5,725 nucleotides of DNA from Planctomycetota bacterium. GTDB lineage: Bacteria; Planctomycetota; UBA1135. The translations under genes were made by a program, and so were the position numbers. The stretch is from NCBI GenBank assembly GCA_003501525.1, contig DNPI01000230.1, positions 1 through 5,725 of the forward strand, read 5' to 3'. Below are positions 1-5,637 of this stretch, one piece after another. Each line of letters begins with the position of its first letter. The first letter of the stretch is position 1. A model generated the notes under the pieces. The model did no database searches. It had not been told where the DNA came from and saw only the letters and a list, made by a program, of their open reading frames with translations.

Positions 1-488
1 CGTTAACAATGGCCTACCACCGCCACCATGGTCTCGATACTCGCATCGTGCGAATATTCAATACCTATGGACCTCGTATGCGACTCGATGACGGTCGAGT
101 CTTGCCGGCCTTTTTGACGCAAGCGCTGCGGGGAGAGCCGCTCACGGTTTTTGGTGATGGCTCCCAGACCCGCTCGTTTTGCTTTGTTGACGATTTAATG
201 GAAGGCATTTGGCGCCTCTTCAACAGTTCCGAGCACTATCCAGTTAACTTGGGCAACCCTCGCGAGATGACCATTCTCGAATTTGCGCAGAAGGTTGTTG
301 ATGTCGTCGGTGGACAGCTCCAGACGGAGGAACGCGAGCTTCCCGAAGACGACCCCAAAGTTCGCCAACCGGACATTTCCAAGGCAACAAGATTGCTTGA
401 TTGGGAACCCAGCATCCAGGTTGAAGAGGGGCTGGGGCTTTGCTTGGACGACTTTTCGCGGCGAACTCAATCAGCTGATTCCCCCTAA
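1..488 (+). CDS. UDP-glucuronate decarboxylase (UDP-xylose synthase), C-terminal part, 5' end outside window
   Basis: This is the C-terminal half of an extended short-chain dehydrogenase that should convert UDP-glucuronate to UDP-xylose and CO2 using tightly bound NAD. The reading frame is open from the window edge: the codons before the Met at 9 read Leu-Thr, matching the usual run after the YxxxK helix of this family. The Met at 9 is therefore internal, and the Rossmann motif and catalytic YxxxK lie upstream, unseen. Numbered from that Met, visible family hallmarks are RIFNTYGPRM (15-24), DDGRV (27-31), GDGSQTRSFCFVDD (49-62), LGNP (81-84) and DDPKVRQPDISKA (114-126); this set is typical of UDP-xylose synthases rather than of GalE or dTDP-glucose dehydratases. 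About 160 residues of a usual 310-320 are present. The stop TAA overlaps the glmS start by one base, so the two genes are probably cotranscribed. The family is clear; the exact substrate is inferred from motif similarity. Confidence 0.88.
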   Translation, partial: LTMAYHRHHGLDTRIVRIFNTYGPRMRLDDGRVLPAFLTQALRGEPLTVFGDGSQTRSFCFVDDLMEGIWRLFNSSEHYPVNLGNPREMTILEFAQKVVDVVGGQLQTEERELPEDDPKVRQPDISKATRLLDWEPSIQVEEGLGLCLDDFSRRTQSADSP

Positions 489-490
489 TG
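486..490 (+). promoter_or_regulatory. TAATG stop/start overlap coupling the decarboxylase gene to glmS
   Basis: The TAA stop of the upstream gene (486-488) shares its last A with the ATG of glmS (488-490). The bases just before it are a pyrimidine-rich run (tccccct) with no purine-rich Shine-Dalgarno. This suggests glmS is translated by ribosomes that terminate and reinitiate (translational coupling). The overlap is seen directly; the coupling is inference. Confidence 0.6.
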
Positions 491-2338
491 TGCGGAATCG
501 TTGGTGCCGTGGTTGCCGCGGGAGATGTGCTCCCCGAGGTGCTCACGGGGCTTCGGACTCTTGAATATCGCGGCTACGACTCCGCAGGGGTAGCAGTACT
601 TGCTGGCGGCCTACTGGAGGTGCGCCGGAAATCAGGCCGGATATCCGCCTTAGAGGCTGAGTTAGCGGATAGACGGCTACCCTCAGCCTTGCAAGCGGTT
701 GGACACACTCGCTGGGCCACACATGGCAAACCCGCTGATCGAAATGCGCATCCCCACCGCGATCAGGACAACCAAGTCGTAGTTGTTCACAACGGGATCA
801 TCGAAAACTTTGTTGAGCTACGCGCGGAACTGGAGAAGGAGGGCGTGGCGTTTTCTTCTGAAACGGACACTGAGGTGATTGCAAATCTTCTGGCGCGGCA
901 ATTGCGCGCGACCGGTGATTTGCACGCTGCGCTTCTCGGGGCGATAGACCAGCTGCACGGCGCATACGCATTGGTCGCAATGGCTGTCGGGCACGAGGGG
1001 GAAATGGTTGCCGCACGGAGAGATTCGCCTCTCGTTCTGGGAGTCGGGGCCGGTGGGCGTTTTGCGGCAAGCGATATGCCGGCCCTTCTTCACCTTACTC
1101 GCGATTTCCTGTTCCTTGAGAACGGCGAAACTTGTGTTTTCACGGCCGAATCGCATCGGATATTTGACGCAGCCGGGAAATTGGTTTCACGAGACCTAGC
1201 CAAGTGTGACTGGACTCCGGAGCAGGCCGAAAAGGGCGGCTACCCCCATTTCATGCTGAAAGAAATCGAGGAGCAGCCAGATGTACTTGCGCGCACCGCG
1301 TTTGACCGATTCCGAGATTCCACTGGGGACGTAACCTTCGAGGACGGCTTTCAGCTAACAGACGAAGACCTGAGGCGCGCAGCTCGGTTGCGATTCATGG
1401 CAATGGGCACTTCCTTCCACGCGGCGCTCCTTGGCCAACAGATGACTGCGGAACTTGCCCGTCTCCCTGGAGAGACTTTGAATGCGAGCGAGTTTCTTTA
1501 CAGTCCCCGCCTAGCAGAAGAAACGGCGATTACGGTAATCATTTCCCAGTCAGGAGAAACCGCGGATTCTTTGCGAGCGATGCGCGAAGTTAAGGAGCGC
1601 GGCGGAACCGTTATCGGGATATGCAACGTCCAGGGATCGACGCTGGCAAGGGAAGCTGATCACTTAATTCTCACACATTGCGGCCCTGAGGTTGGAGTTG
1701 CATCCACTAAAGCTTTTGTTGGCCAATTAACCGCCCTTTACCTGCTTGCAATTCGAATTGGCCGGGCTCGTGAAGAACTAGACCTCGACAAAGGTCTTGC
1801 TCTTCTTCGGGATTTACGCGCGGTTCGTACACAGCTTGACCCTCTTTTTGAGCCCGAGACACATGTTGCGATTCGCGCGGCTGCTGACTTCCTGGCCCCA
1901 AAGTCCTCCTGTTTATTCTTGGGTCGCGGTCTGCTTTTCCCTGTTGCTCTTGAAGGGGCTCTCAAACTTAAAGAAATTTCGTACATTCATGCCGAGGGTT
2001 ATCCTGCCGGAGAGATGAAGCATGGGCCTATTGCCTTGATTGACACTGATTTCCCTGTCGTCGTCGTGGCCACTCCAGGAAGGGCTTACAAGAAAACACT
2101 TTCGAATATGGAGGAGGTCAAAGCAAGAGGGGGGCGTTTACTTGCCGTGGCATGCCGTGAGGATGAGAAAGTTGCGGCTCTTGCGGACTTTATCCTTCCT
2201 GTACCAAGCGTTCCTGAATTACTGGCGCCTATCGTCAATGTCGTCCCGCTTCAGCTTCTTGCCTACGAGACAGCTCTCGTGCTCGGCTGCGATATTGATC
2301 AGCCTCGAAACCTCGCCAAGTCTGTCACCGTGGAGTAA
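488..2338 (+). CDS. glmS: Glutamine:fructose-6-phosphate aminotransferase (isomerizing), GlmS
   Basis: GlmS makes glucosamine-6-phosphate and glutamate from fructose-6-phosphate and glutamine in the cytoplasm, the first committed step towards UDP-GlcNAc for peptidoglycan and surface glycans. The 616 residues are full length (about 609 in E. coli). The N-terminal class II glutaminase domain (about 2-240) starts MCGIVGAV, so Cys2 becomes the N-terminal nucleophile after Met removal. RWATHG (74-79), HNG (101-103) and TD (126-127) complete the glutamine site. Two SIS domains follow: MGTS (306-309), SQSGET (353-358) and STK (406-408) form the sugar-phosphate pocket, then KLKE (493-496), KHGP (511-514) and Lys611 in the C-terminal AKSVTVE. 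These match the E. coli catalytic Lys485/Glu488, His504 and Lys603. Cys300 of the E. coli ACGTS motif is Met306 here. The start is fixed by the Cys2 requirement. The one-base overlap with the upstream gene leaves no room for a private glmS ribozyme leader. It may be the housekeeping copy or an extra copy within a polysaccharide block; the window cannot tell. Confidence 0.97.
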   Translation: MCGIVGAVVAAGDVLPEVLTGLRTLEYRGYDSAGVAVLAGGLLEVRRKSGRISALEAELADRRLPSALQAVGHTRWATHGKPADRNAHPHRDQDNQVVVVHNGIIENFVELRAELEKEGVAFSSETDTEVIANLLARQLRATGDLHAALLGAIDQLHGAYALVAMAVGHEGEMVAARRDSPLVLGVGAGGRFAASDMPALLHLTRDFLFLENGETCVFTAESHRIFDAAGKLVSRDLAKCDWTPEQAEKGGYPHFMLKEIEEQPDVLARTAFDRFRDSTGDVTFEDGFQLTDEDLRRAARLRFMAMGTSFHAALLGQQMTAELARLPGETLNASEFLYSPRLAEETAITVIISQSGETADSLRAMREVKERGGTVIGICNVQGSTLAREADHLILTHCGPEVGVASTKAFVGQLTALYLLAIRIGRAREELDLDKGLALLRDLRAVRTQLDPLFEPETHVAIRAAADFLAPKSSCLFLGRGLLFPVALEGALKLKEISYIHAEGYPAGEMKHGPIALIDTDFPVVVVATPGRAYKKTLSNMEEVKARGGRLLAVACREDEKVAALADFILPVPSVPELLAPIVNVVPLQLLAYETALVLGCDIDQPRNLAKSVTVE

Positions 2339-2379
2339 TCCGGACCAATAAATCAAAAGAAAGTGAGTGTATACATACG

Positions 2380-3303
2380 ATGACAACGGCAGATTTAGTA
2401 GTAGGCGGTGCAGGTTTCATTGGATCTCACCTGGCTCTTGCGCTGGAGGCAGAGGGCAACCGAGTTCGTGTCCTTGACAACTTCTCCACAGGAAAGTCCG
2501 AAAACCTAAAAGGCTTTGGAGGTGAAATAGTTGCCGGAGATGCTGCAGATCCTGCTGCTGTAATGGAGGCCTGCAAAGACATCGACCGCATCTTTCACCT
2601 GGCGGCGCGCGCGAGCGTGCCCTTCAGCGTTGAATTCCCCAAAGAAGCTGAAGAGGCCAATCACGGAACCACACTCGCTCTGCTGAGCGCTGCTCAGGCA
2701 AACGACATTAAGCGGTTTGTTTTCTCTTCATCTTCAGCTGTATACGGAGAATCTCCCGAATTACCCAAACACGAGGACATGAAACCGAATCCTGTGTCTC
2801 CCTATGCAGCGCATAAGCTTGCGGGGGAGTCGGCGATGGCGGCTGCGGCTTCCTCAATGACCTGCATCTCTTTGCGATACTTCAATGTTTTCGGCCCTAA
2901 ACAGGACCATTCCTCGCCCTACTCTGGCGTGGTGTCACTTTTCGCTCGATTGGCTCATTGTGACGAGCCCGCTTCGATATACGGAGATGGAACTCAAACT
3001 CGCGACTTCGTCTTTGTTGACGATGTTGTTCGGGCGAACCTGCTAGCTGGTGATTTGAAGACAGAGCACAAAGCTTCTGTTTTCAATGTTGGAACCGGAA
3101 CACCCTCGGCTGTCATTGATATCTGGAACTTAATTTGTGGGTTGTCCGGGCGCGAAGGACTTGCCCCGAAGTTCCTACCTGCGCGTTCTGGCGACATTCA
3201 GCACTCCGTCTGCGACCCGCAGAAGGCCACCGCCGGCATGGGATTCACCGCAACGACCTCTCTCCAGGAAGGCCTTGCCGCAACTCTCGCGACAACCGAT
3301 TAG
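2380..3303 (+). CDS. NAD-dependent sugar-nucleotide 4-epimerase (GalE/WbpP family, probably UDP-GlcNAc/UDP-Glc)
   Basis: This is an extended short-chain dehydrogenase of 307 residues expected to interconvert UDP-glucose or UDP-N-acetylglucosamine with the galacto form in the cytoplasm. The Rossmann motif GGAGFIG is at 9-15, Asp33 (VLDNFSTGKSENL, 31-43) should hold the NAD ribose, HLAARASV is at 73-80, the catalytic Ser region SSSSAVYG at 116-123, and YxxxK is Tyr142/Lys146. RYFNVFGPKQ (166-175) and YGDGTQTRDFVFVDD (201-215) lie in the substrate half. In GDIQHS (271-276) Ser276 aligns with Ser306 of Pseudomonas WbpP, Cys307 of human GALE and Tyr299 of E. coli GalE, the residue that sets pocket size; a small residue predicts that N-acetylated sugars fit. 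The start follows a 41-bp gap after glmS with only a weak GAGTG-like site about 10 nt ahead, and no alternative in-frame start is seen there. The stop overlaps the converging protease gene by four bases. The family is certain; the substrate is inference. Confidence 0.92.
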   Translation: MTTADLVVGGAGFIGSHLALALEAEGNRVRVLDNFSTGKSENLKGFGGEIVAGDAADPAAVMEACKDIDRIFHLAARASVPFSVEFPKEAEEANHGTTLALLSAAQANDIKRFVFSSSSAVYGESPELPKHEDMKPNPVSPYAAHKLAGESAMAAAASSMTCISLRYFNVFGPKQDHSSPYSGVVSLFARLAHCDEPASIYGDGTQTRDFVFVDDVVRANLLAGDLKTEHKASVFNVGTGTPSAVIDIWNLICGLSGREGLAPKFLPARSGDIQHSVCDPQKATAGMGFTATTSLQEGLAATLATTD

Positions 3304-4667
3304 AGGTCGTAGCCCCCGAGCTCCGGATCATCGAACTGCATTTTCCCTTGCATCGATTCCTCGTCTCGCAATACCCAGAAATTCTCCTCTTCTAGCTCGA
3401 AACCGGGCCCGCGTATCATTGAAACTAGCGAGGAGAAACTGCTGACGGGTTGCCAGCCCTTTTCTGGATTGTCCGATTCCAGTCGTACCGCAATTACAAC
3501 ATCTCCAGCCTTTAGCCCCAAGGTATCGGCAGGGGAATCGGCATAGATTTTTTCTATCCGAAGTACGGGTAGCGATTCACGCCAAAATCCGCGTCGGTAG
3601 GGGATGCGCACAGAATTGACTTCGAACCCCAGAAGCCCAACGGAATTCCTCTCGTGAGCCGGTCTTAAAACCACAGTGACCTTTCCCTTTTCGCCGTCGC
3701 GAACATACAGAATGGAGACTTCGGCCTCTGCGCTTCGAGGGAGAAGAACTGAAGCATAATCAGCAGGGGTTTTAATCTTTTTCCCTGCCACTTCGGCAAT
3801 GAGATCCCCGGTTCGCAATCCCGCCAGGTGAGCTGGCCCTCGCGGGTGTGCGGAGGTCACTATTGGGGCTCCAAATTCATCCCCAATTCGCATGCCCACC
3901 CAAAACCGGTGTGAAAGGTCAAAAAGGCTCCCCTCGAGAACTTTTTTAATCGTGTCGACCGGGATCGCAAACCCCAGTCCATCAGCCCCTTCGCGAGTCG
4001 CCACATTAATCCCGATTAATTCTCCGGCAGCGTTCAGGAGAGGCCCGCCGGAATTTCCAGGGTTAATTGCCGCATCCGTTTGAAGCAAGTCGCCAAAAAG
4101 ATGGGTACGCCCGCTCTGCGTGCGCACTTTCACCTTCCGATGAAGCCCAGAGAGGATCCCCGAAGTCACGGAATGGGAGTTTCCAAACGGCGCACCAATC
4201 GCGATAACTTTTTCGCCTTTGATCAAGTTCTCGCTAGAGCCCAGTGTGGAGGCCCGGAATGGGCCCCGACCTTGAATTTTCAAAAGTGCAAGGTCGGACT
4301 CTTGGTCCACGCTCAAAACTCGAGCCGCATATTTTCTCCCTCCGAACTCCTCGGCAAAGGTCACCGTGGTGAGCACTGGTGTTGAAGAAAAACTTGGGTC
4401 CGCAACCGCTACATGCTGATTTGTAATCACTAGGCCAGCGGAGTCAATGACAACACCTGTCCCCTGACCAAGAAGCCTTGTCTGTTCGCGCCTCCGCCCA
4501 AACCCCTCGCGCACCATAACTTTCGCGTGCAAAGAAATGCTGACCACAGAGGGCCCCGCTGCAAGGTATGCACGCGCCTCCGGGGTCCACCGGTCGTCGA
4601 ACAGTGCGACAGGGTCTGGAATAGGCTCCTGGAGTCCCCCGAGTGCAATCAAAAAGGCAAAAACCAT
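3300..4667 (-). CDS. HtrA/DegP-like trypsin-fold serine protease with two PDZ domains
   Basis: This 455-residue protein has the layout of HtrA/Deg proteases, which degrade or hold damaged proteins, usually outside the cytoplasmic membrane. A short hydrophobic N-terminus (about 2-11) may be a signal or anchor. The trypsin-like domain spans about 40-245 and its triad is intact: His85 in TNQHV, Asp125 in DQESDLALL and Ser206 in NPGNSGGP. PDZ 1 is about 255-335 (GPAHLAGLRTGDLI near 277-290) and PDZ 2 about 345-435 (SPADTLGLKAGDVV near 378-391). An acidic tail (ELEEENF, FDDPELGG) closes the protein. The ATG is the only likely start: an in-frame TAG lies four codons upstream, and only a weak AGG stands 8 nt ahead of the ATG. 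It lies 50 nt after tRNA-Val on the same strand and converges on the epimerase gene with a 4-bp overlap. Whether it is periplasmic, membrane-anchored or exported is not settled, because the N-terminus has no positive charge ahead of the hydrophobic stretch. The family call is strong; the specific DegP/DegS/DegQ role is not assigned. Confidence 0.92.
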   Translation of the reverse strand: MVFAFLIALGGLQEPIPDPVALFDDRWTPEARAYLAAGPSVVSISLHAKVMVREGFGRRREQTRLLGQGTGVVIDSAGLVITNQHVAVADPSFSSTPVLTTVTFAEEFGGRKYAARVLSVDQESDLALLKIQGRGPFRASTLGSSENLIKGEKVIAIGAPFGNSHSVTSGILSGLHRKVKVRTQSGRTHLFGDLLQTDAAINPGNSGGPLLNAAGELIGINVATREGADGLGFAIPVDTIKKVLEGSLFDLSHRFWVGMRIGDEFGAPIVTSAHPRGPAHLAGLRTGDLIAEVAGKKIKTPADYASVLLPRSAEAEVSILYVRDGEKGKVTVVLRPAHERNSVGLLGFEVNSVRIPYRRGFWRESLPVLRIEKIYADSPADTLGLKAGDVVIAVRLESDNPEKGWQPVSSFSSLVSMIRGPGFELEEENFWVLRDEESMQGKMQFDDPELGGYDL

Positions 4668-4680
4668 GTAACAAGCCTAC

Positions 4681-4708
4681 GAACAACTAAGGCAAACGCT
4701 AGCTGTTC
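4681..4708 (-). promoter_or_regulatory. Stem-loop in the leader of the protease gene
   Basis: Read on the minus strand, GAACAGCTA pairs with TAGTTGTTC over nine base pairs, including one G-U, around a ten-base loop. The stem ends 13 nt before the protease ATG, with the weak AGG site directly after it. There is no U-run behind it, so it does not look like an intrinsic terminator for the upstream tRNA. It could affect translation of the protease, mark RNA processing, or act as a DNA dyad. The pairing is seen; any role is inference, and a stem of this size can arise by chance. Confidence 0.35.
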
Positions 4709-4711
4709 ACT

Positions 4712-4801
4712 CGGGAATGGTGGGCGTTACTGGACTTGAACCAGTGACCCCCAGCTTGTCGAGCTGGTGCTCTAGCCAACTGAGCTAAACGCCCATTCCC
4801 G
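4712..4801 (-). repeat. Short inverted repeat flanking tRNA-Val (precursor leader/trailer stem)
   Basis: Directly outside the tRNA, the minus-strand 5' leader carries CGGGAA (complement of 4796-4801) and the 3' trailer carries TTCCCG (complement of 4712-4717). They pair perfectly over six bases. Only one leader base on one side and the ACCA end on the other separate this stem from the acceptor stem, so the precursor could fold into one long, interrupted helix. The complementarity is seen directly; an effect on tRNA end processing is inference. Confidence 0.5.
4718..4794 (-). tRNA. tRNA-Val(GAC), 3' CCA encoded
   Basis: A complete cloverleaf is readable on the minus strand. The 7-bp acceptor stem GGGCGTT/AACGCCC is perfect, the D-arm is GCTC/GAGC, the anticodon stem CCAGC/GCTGG, and the T-arm ACTGG/CCAGT with loop TTCAAGT. 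The discriminator is A and the CCA end is in the DNA (4718-4720). The seven-base anticodon loop is TCGACAA, giving anticodon GAC (4758-4760), which reads the valine codons GUC and GUU. The plus strand shows GTC at this place, which must not be mistaken for an Asp anticodon. Oddities are C at position 33, where U is nearly universal, and a U32-A38 pair that could close the loop further. It lies 38 nt after the rsmG stop and 50 nt before the protease start. Confidence 0.93.
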
Positions 4802-4832
4802 CTTTCAGGGAGGAAAATTCTACCGCTCCGAG

Positions 4833-5537
4833 TCAGGCCTGGGAAGACCGCCTACGCAGAACCCATATCGACCGCTTCCCTGCCTGCCCTAGTGAATATG
4901 GGTGCTTTGCTGCAACAACCCAATTACTGGAACCCGTATCGCTGGCAGCAGCCCAATCATCTTCCGCCTTGGCGCCCGCCATCCACATGAGGCCTCCTTT
5001 TCCGACGTTTTCTCTATCAAGCCGCTGTAAAAGTTTTCCAAGTGGCTCGACTGCTCTTGCAACAACCAAGTCAACACGTTCCTCGCCGCGTAAAACTTCT
5101 TCCGCCTGCCCTTTTAACACTTCAGTATTCGTAAGCCCCAAATGCAGCACCGCCTCTTCGAGGAATGCAGATTTCTTCTGAGTCCGCTCACAAAGCAAGA
5201 AACGAATTTCAGGTCGTAAAGCTGCCCACACGAGACCTGGCATTCCGCCCCCACTTCCCCAATCAGCAATCACGCGAACATCACCTGGTATGAACGCTCC
5301 AGCAGTCACGCAATCGAGCAGGTGGAATTGCAGCAAGGCCTCCCAGCTTTTAGCCCCAGTTAAATTCACTAGTCGATTTGCTGCCAAAAGAAGCTTTCCG
5401 TAACTCATTATTCTGGAAAATGGGCCGTCCGGCGGGTTGGCGATTTGACCAACGGCGTCGCGAACTAAACTCGCATCAAGCGGATTAGCTTCACCAACGG
5501 CAACGAAAGCCTCTTTAGGAATAGGAGGGAACGCCAA
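4833..5537 (-). CDS. rsmG: 16S rRNA (guanine527-N7)-methyltransferase RsmG
   Basis: RsmG (formerly GidB) uses S-adenosylmethionine to methylate G527 of 16S rRNA at N7; loss of this mark is known to give low-level streptomycin resistance. Counted from the TTG at 5537 the protein has 234 residues (207 in E. coli). Visible family motifs are NLTG (58-61), HLLD (72-75), the SAM-binding loop DWGSGGGMPG (92-101), Glu117 at the end of the next strand, and ARAV (160-163). The frame stays open to a TTG at 5582, but that start lies inside tRNA-Trp, so it is rejected. TTG 5537 is the only standard start between the tRNA end and ATG 5408, and ATG 5408 would remove the N-terminal helices. No Shine-Dalgarno is visible before TTG 5537, and only 15 nt separate it from the tRNA CCA end. 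A non-standard ATT start at 5522 cannot be excluded. The gene sits between tRNAs, without the frequent neighbours mnmG or parAB. Function is confident; the exact start is not. Confidence 0.9.
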   Translation of the reverse strand: MAFPPIPKEAFVAVGEANPLDASLVRDAVGQIANPPDGPFSRIMSYGKLLLAANRLVNLTGAKSWEALLQFHLLDCVTAGAFIPGDVRVIADWGSGGGMPGLVWAALRPEIRFLLCERTQKKSAFLEEAVLHLGLTNTEVLKGQAEEVLRGEERVDLVVARAVEPLGKLLQRLDRENVGKGGLMWMAGAKAEDDWAAASDTGSSNWVVAAKHPYSLGQAGKRSIWVLRRRSSQA

Positions 5538-5552
5538 AATAGATACGACCAG

Positions 5553-5628
5553 TGGCAGGGCAGGAAGGACTTGAACCCTCAACCTGCTGATTTGGAATCA
5601 GCTGCTCTGCCAATTGAGCTACTGCCCT
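5553..5628 (-). tRNA. tRNA-Trp(CCA), 3' CCA encoded
   Basis: The minus strand shows a perfect acceptor stem AGGGCAG/CTGCCCT, D-arm GCTC/GAGC, anticodon stem GCTGA/TCAGC with loop TTCCAAA, and T-arm GAGGG/CCTTC with one G-U pair and loop TTCAAGT. The anticodon is CCA (5593-5595), reading UGG. The discriminator is G, a known tryptophan identity base, and the terminal CCA is encoded at 5553-5555. The tRNA lies 9 nt after tRNA-Leu and 15 nt before the preferred rsmG start, so all three are probably on one transcript. Confidence 0.96.
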
Positions 5629-5637
5629 GTAATAAAC

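Noticed and set aside
9..488. The Met at 9 as a true start of a small 159-residue protein
   Set aside because: The frame is open to the window edge and the preceding codons fit the family. A protein starting here would lack the NAD-binding fold and catalytic YxxxK.
244..2351. Open frames on the opposite strand and other frames across the decarboxylase and glmS genes
   Set aside because: They lie wholly within strongly recognised genes, show no family motifs and are rich in residues typical of out-of-frame translation.
2368..2375. Palindrome TGTATACA as an operator or promoter ahead of the epimerase
   Set aside because: An eight-base palindrome is expected by chance, no matching -35 box is present, and no known operator is recognised.
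3304..3340. Possible terminator hairpin around the GAGCTC palindrome after the epimerase stop
   Set aside because: The stem is short and there is no T-run on either strand. The region is coding sequence for the protease C-terminus.
4756..4762. Reading the tRNA at 4718-4794 as tRNA-Asp(GTC)
   Set aside because: GTC appears only on the plus strand. The gene is on the minus strand, where the anticodon is GAC (Val), with correct arms and CCA end.
4817..4845. Promoter for tRNA-Val inside the rsmG 3' end (minus-strand TAGAAT, with TTCCCA 17 bp upstream)
   Set aside because: The -10-like box matches 4 of 6 bases and the -35-like box only about 3 of 6. This is too weak to call, though it would be well placed if real.
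5538..5582. Longer RsmG starting at TTG 5582
   Set aside because: The first residues would be encoded by the 3' half of tRNA-Trp, whose complete cloverleaf and CCA end are clear. The extra residues match no RsmG motif.
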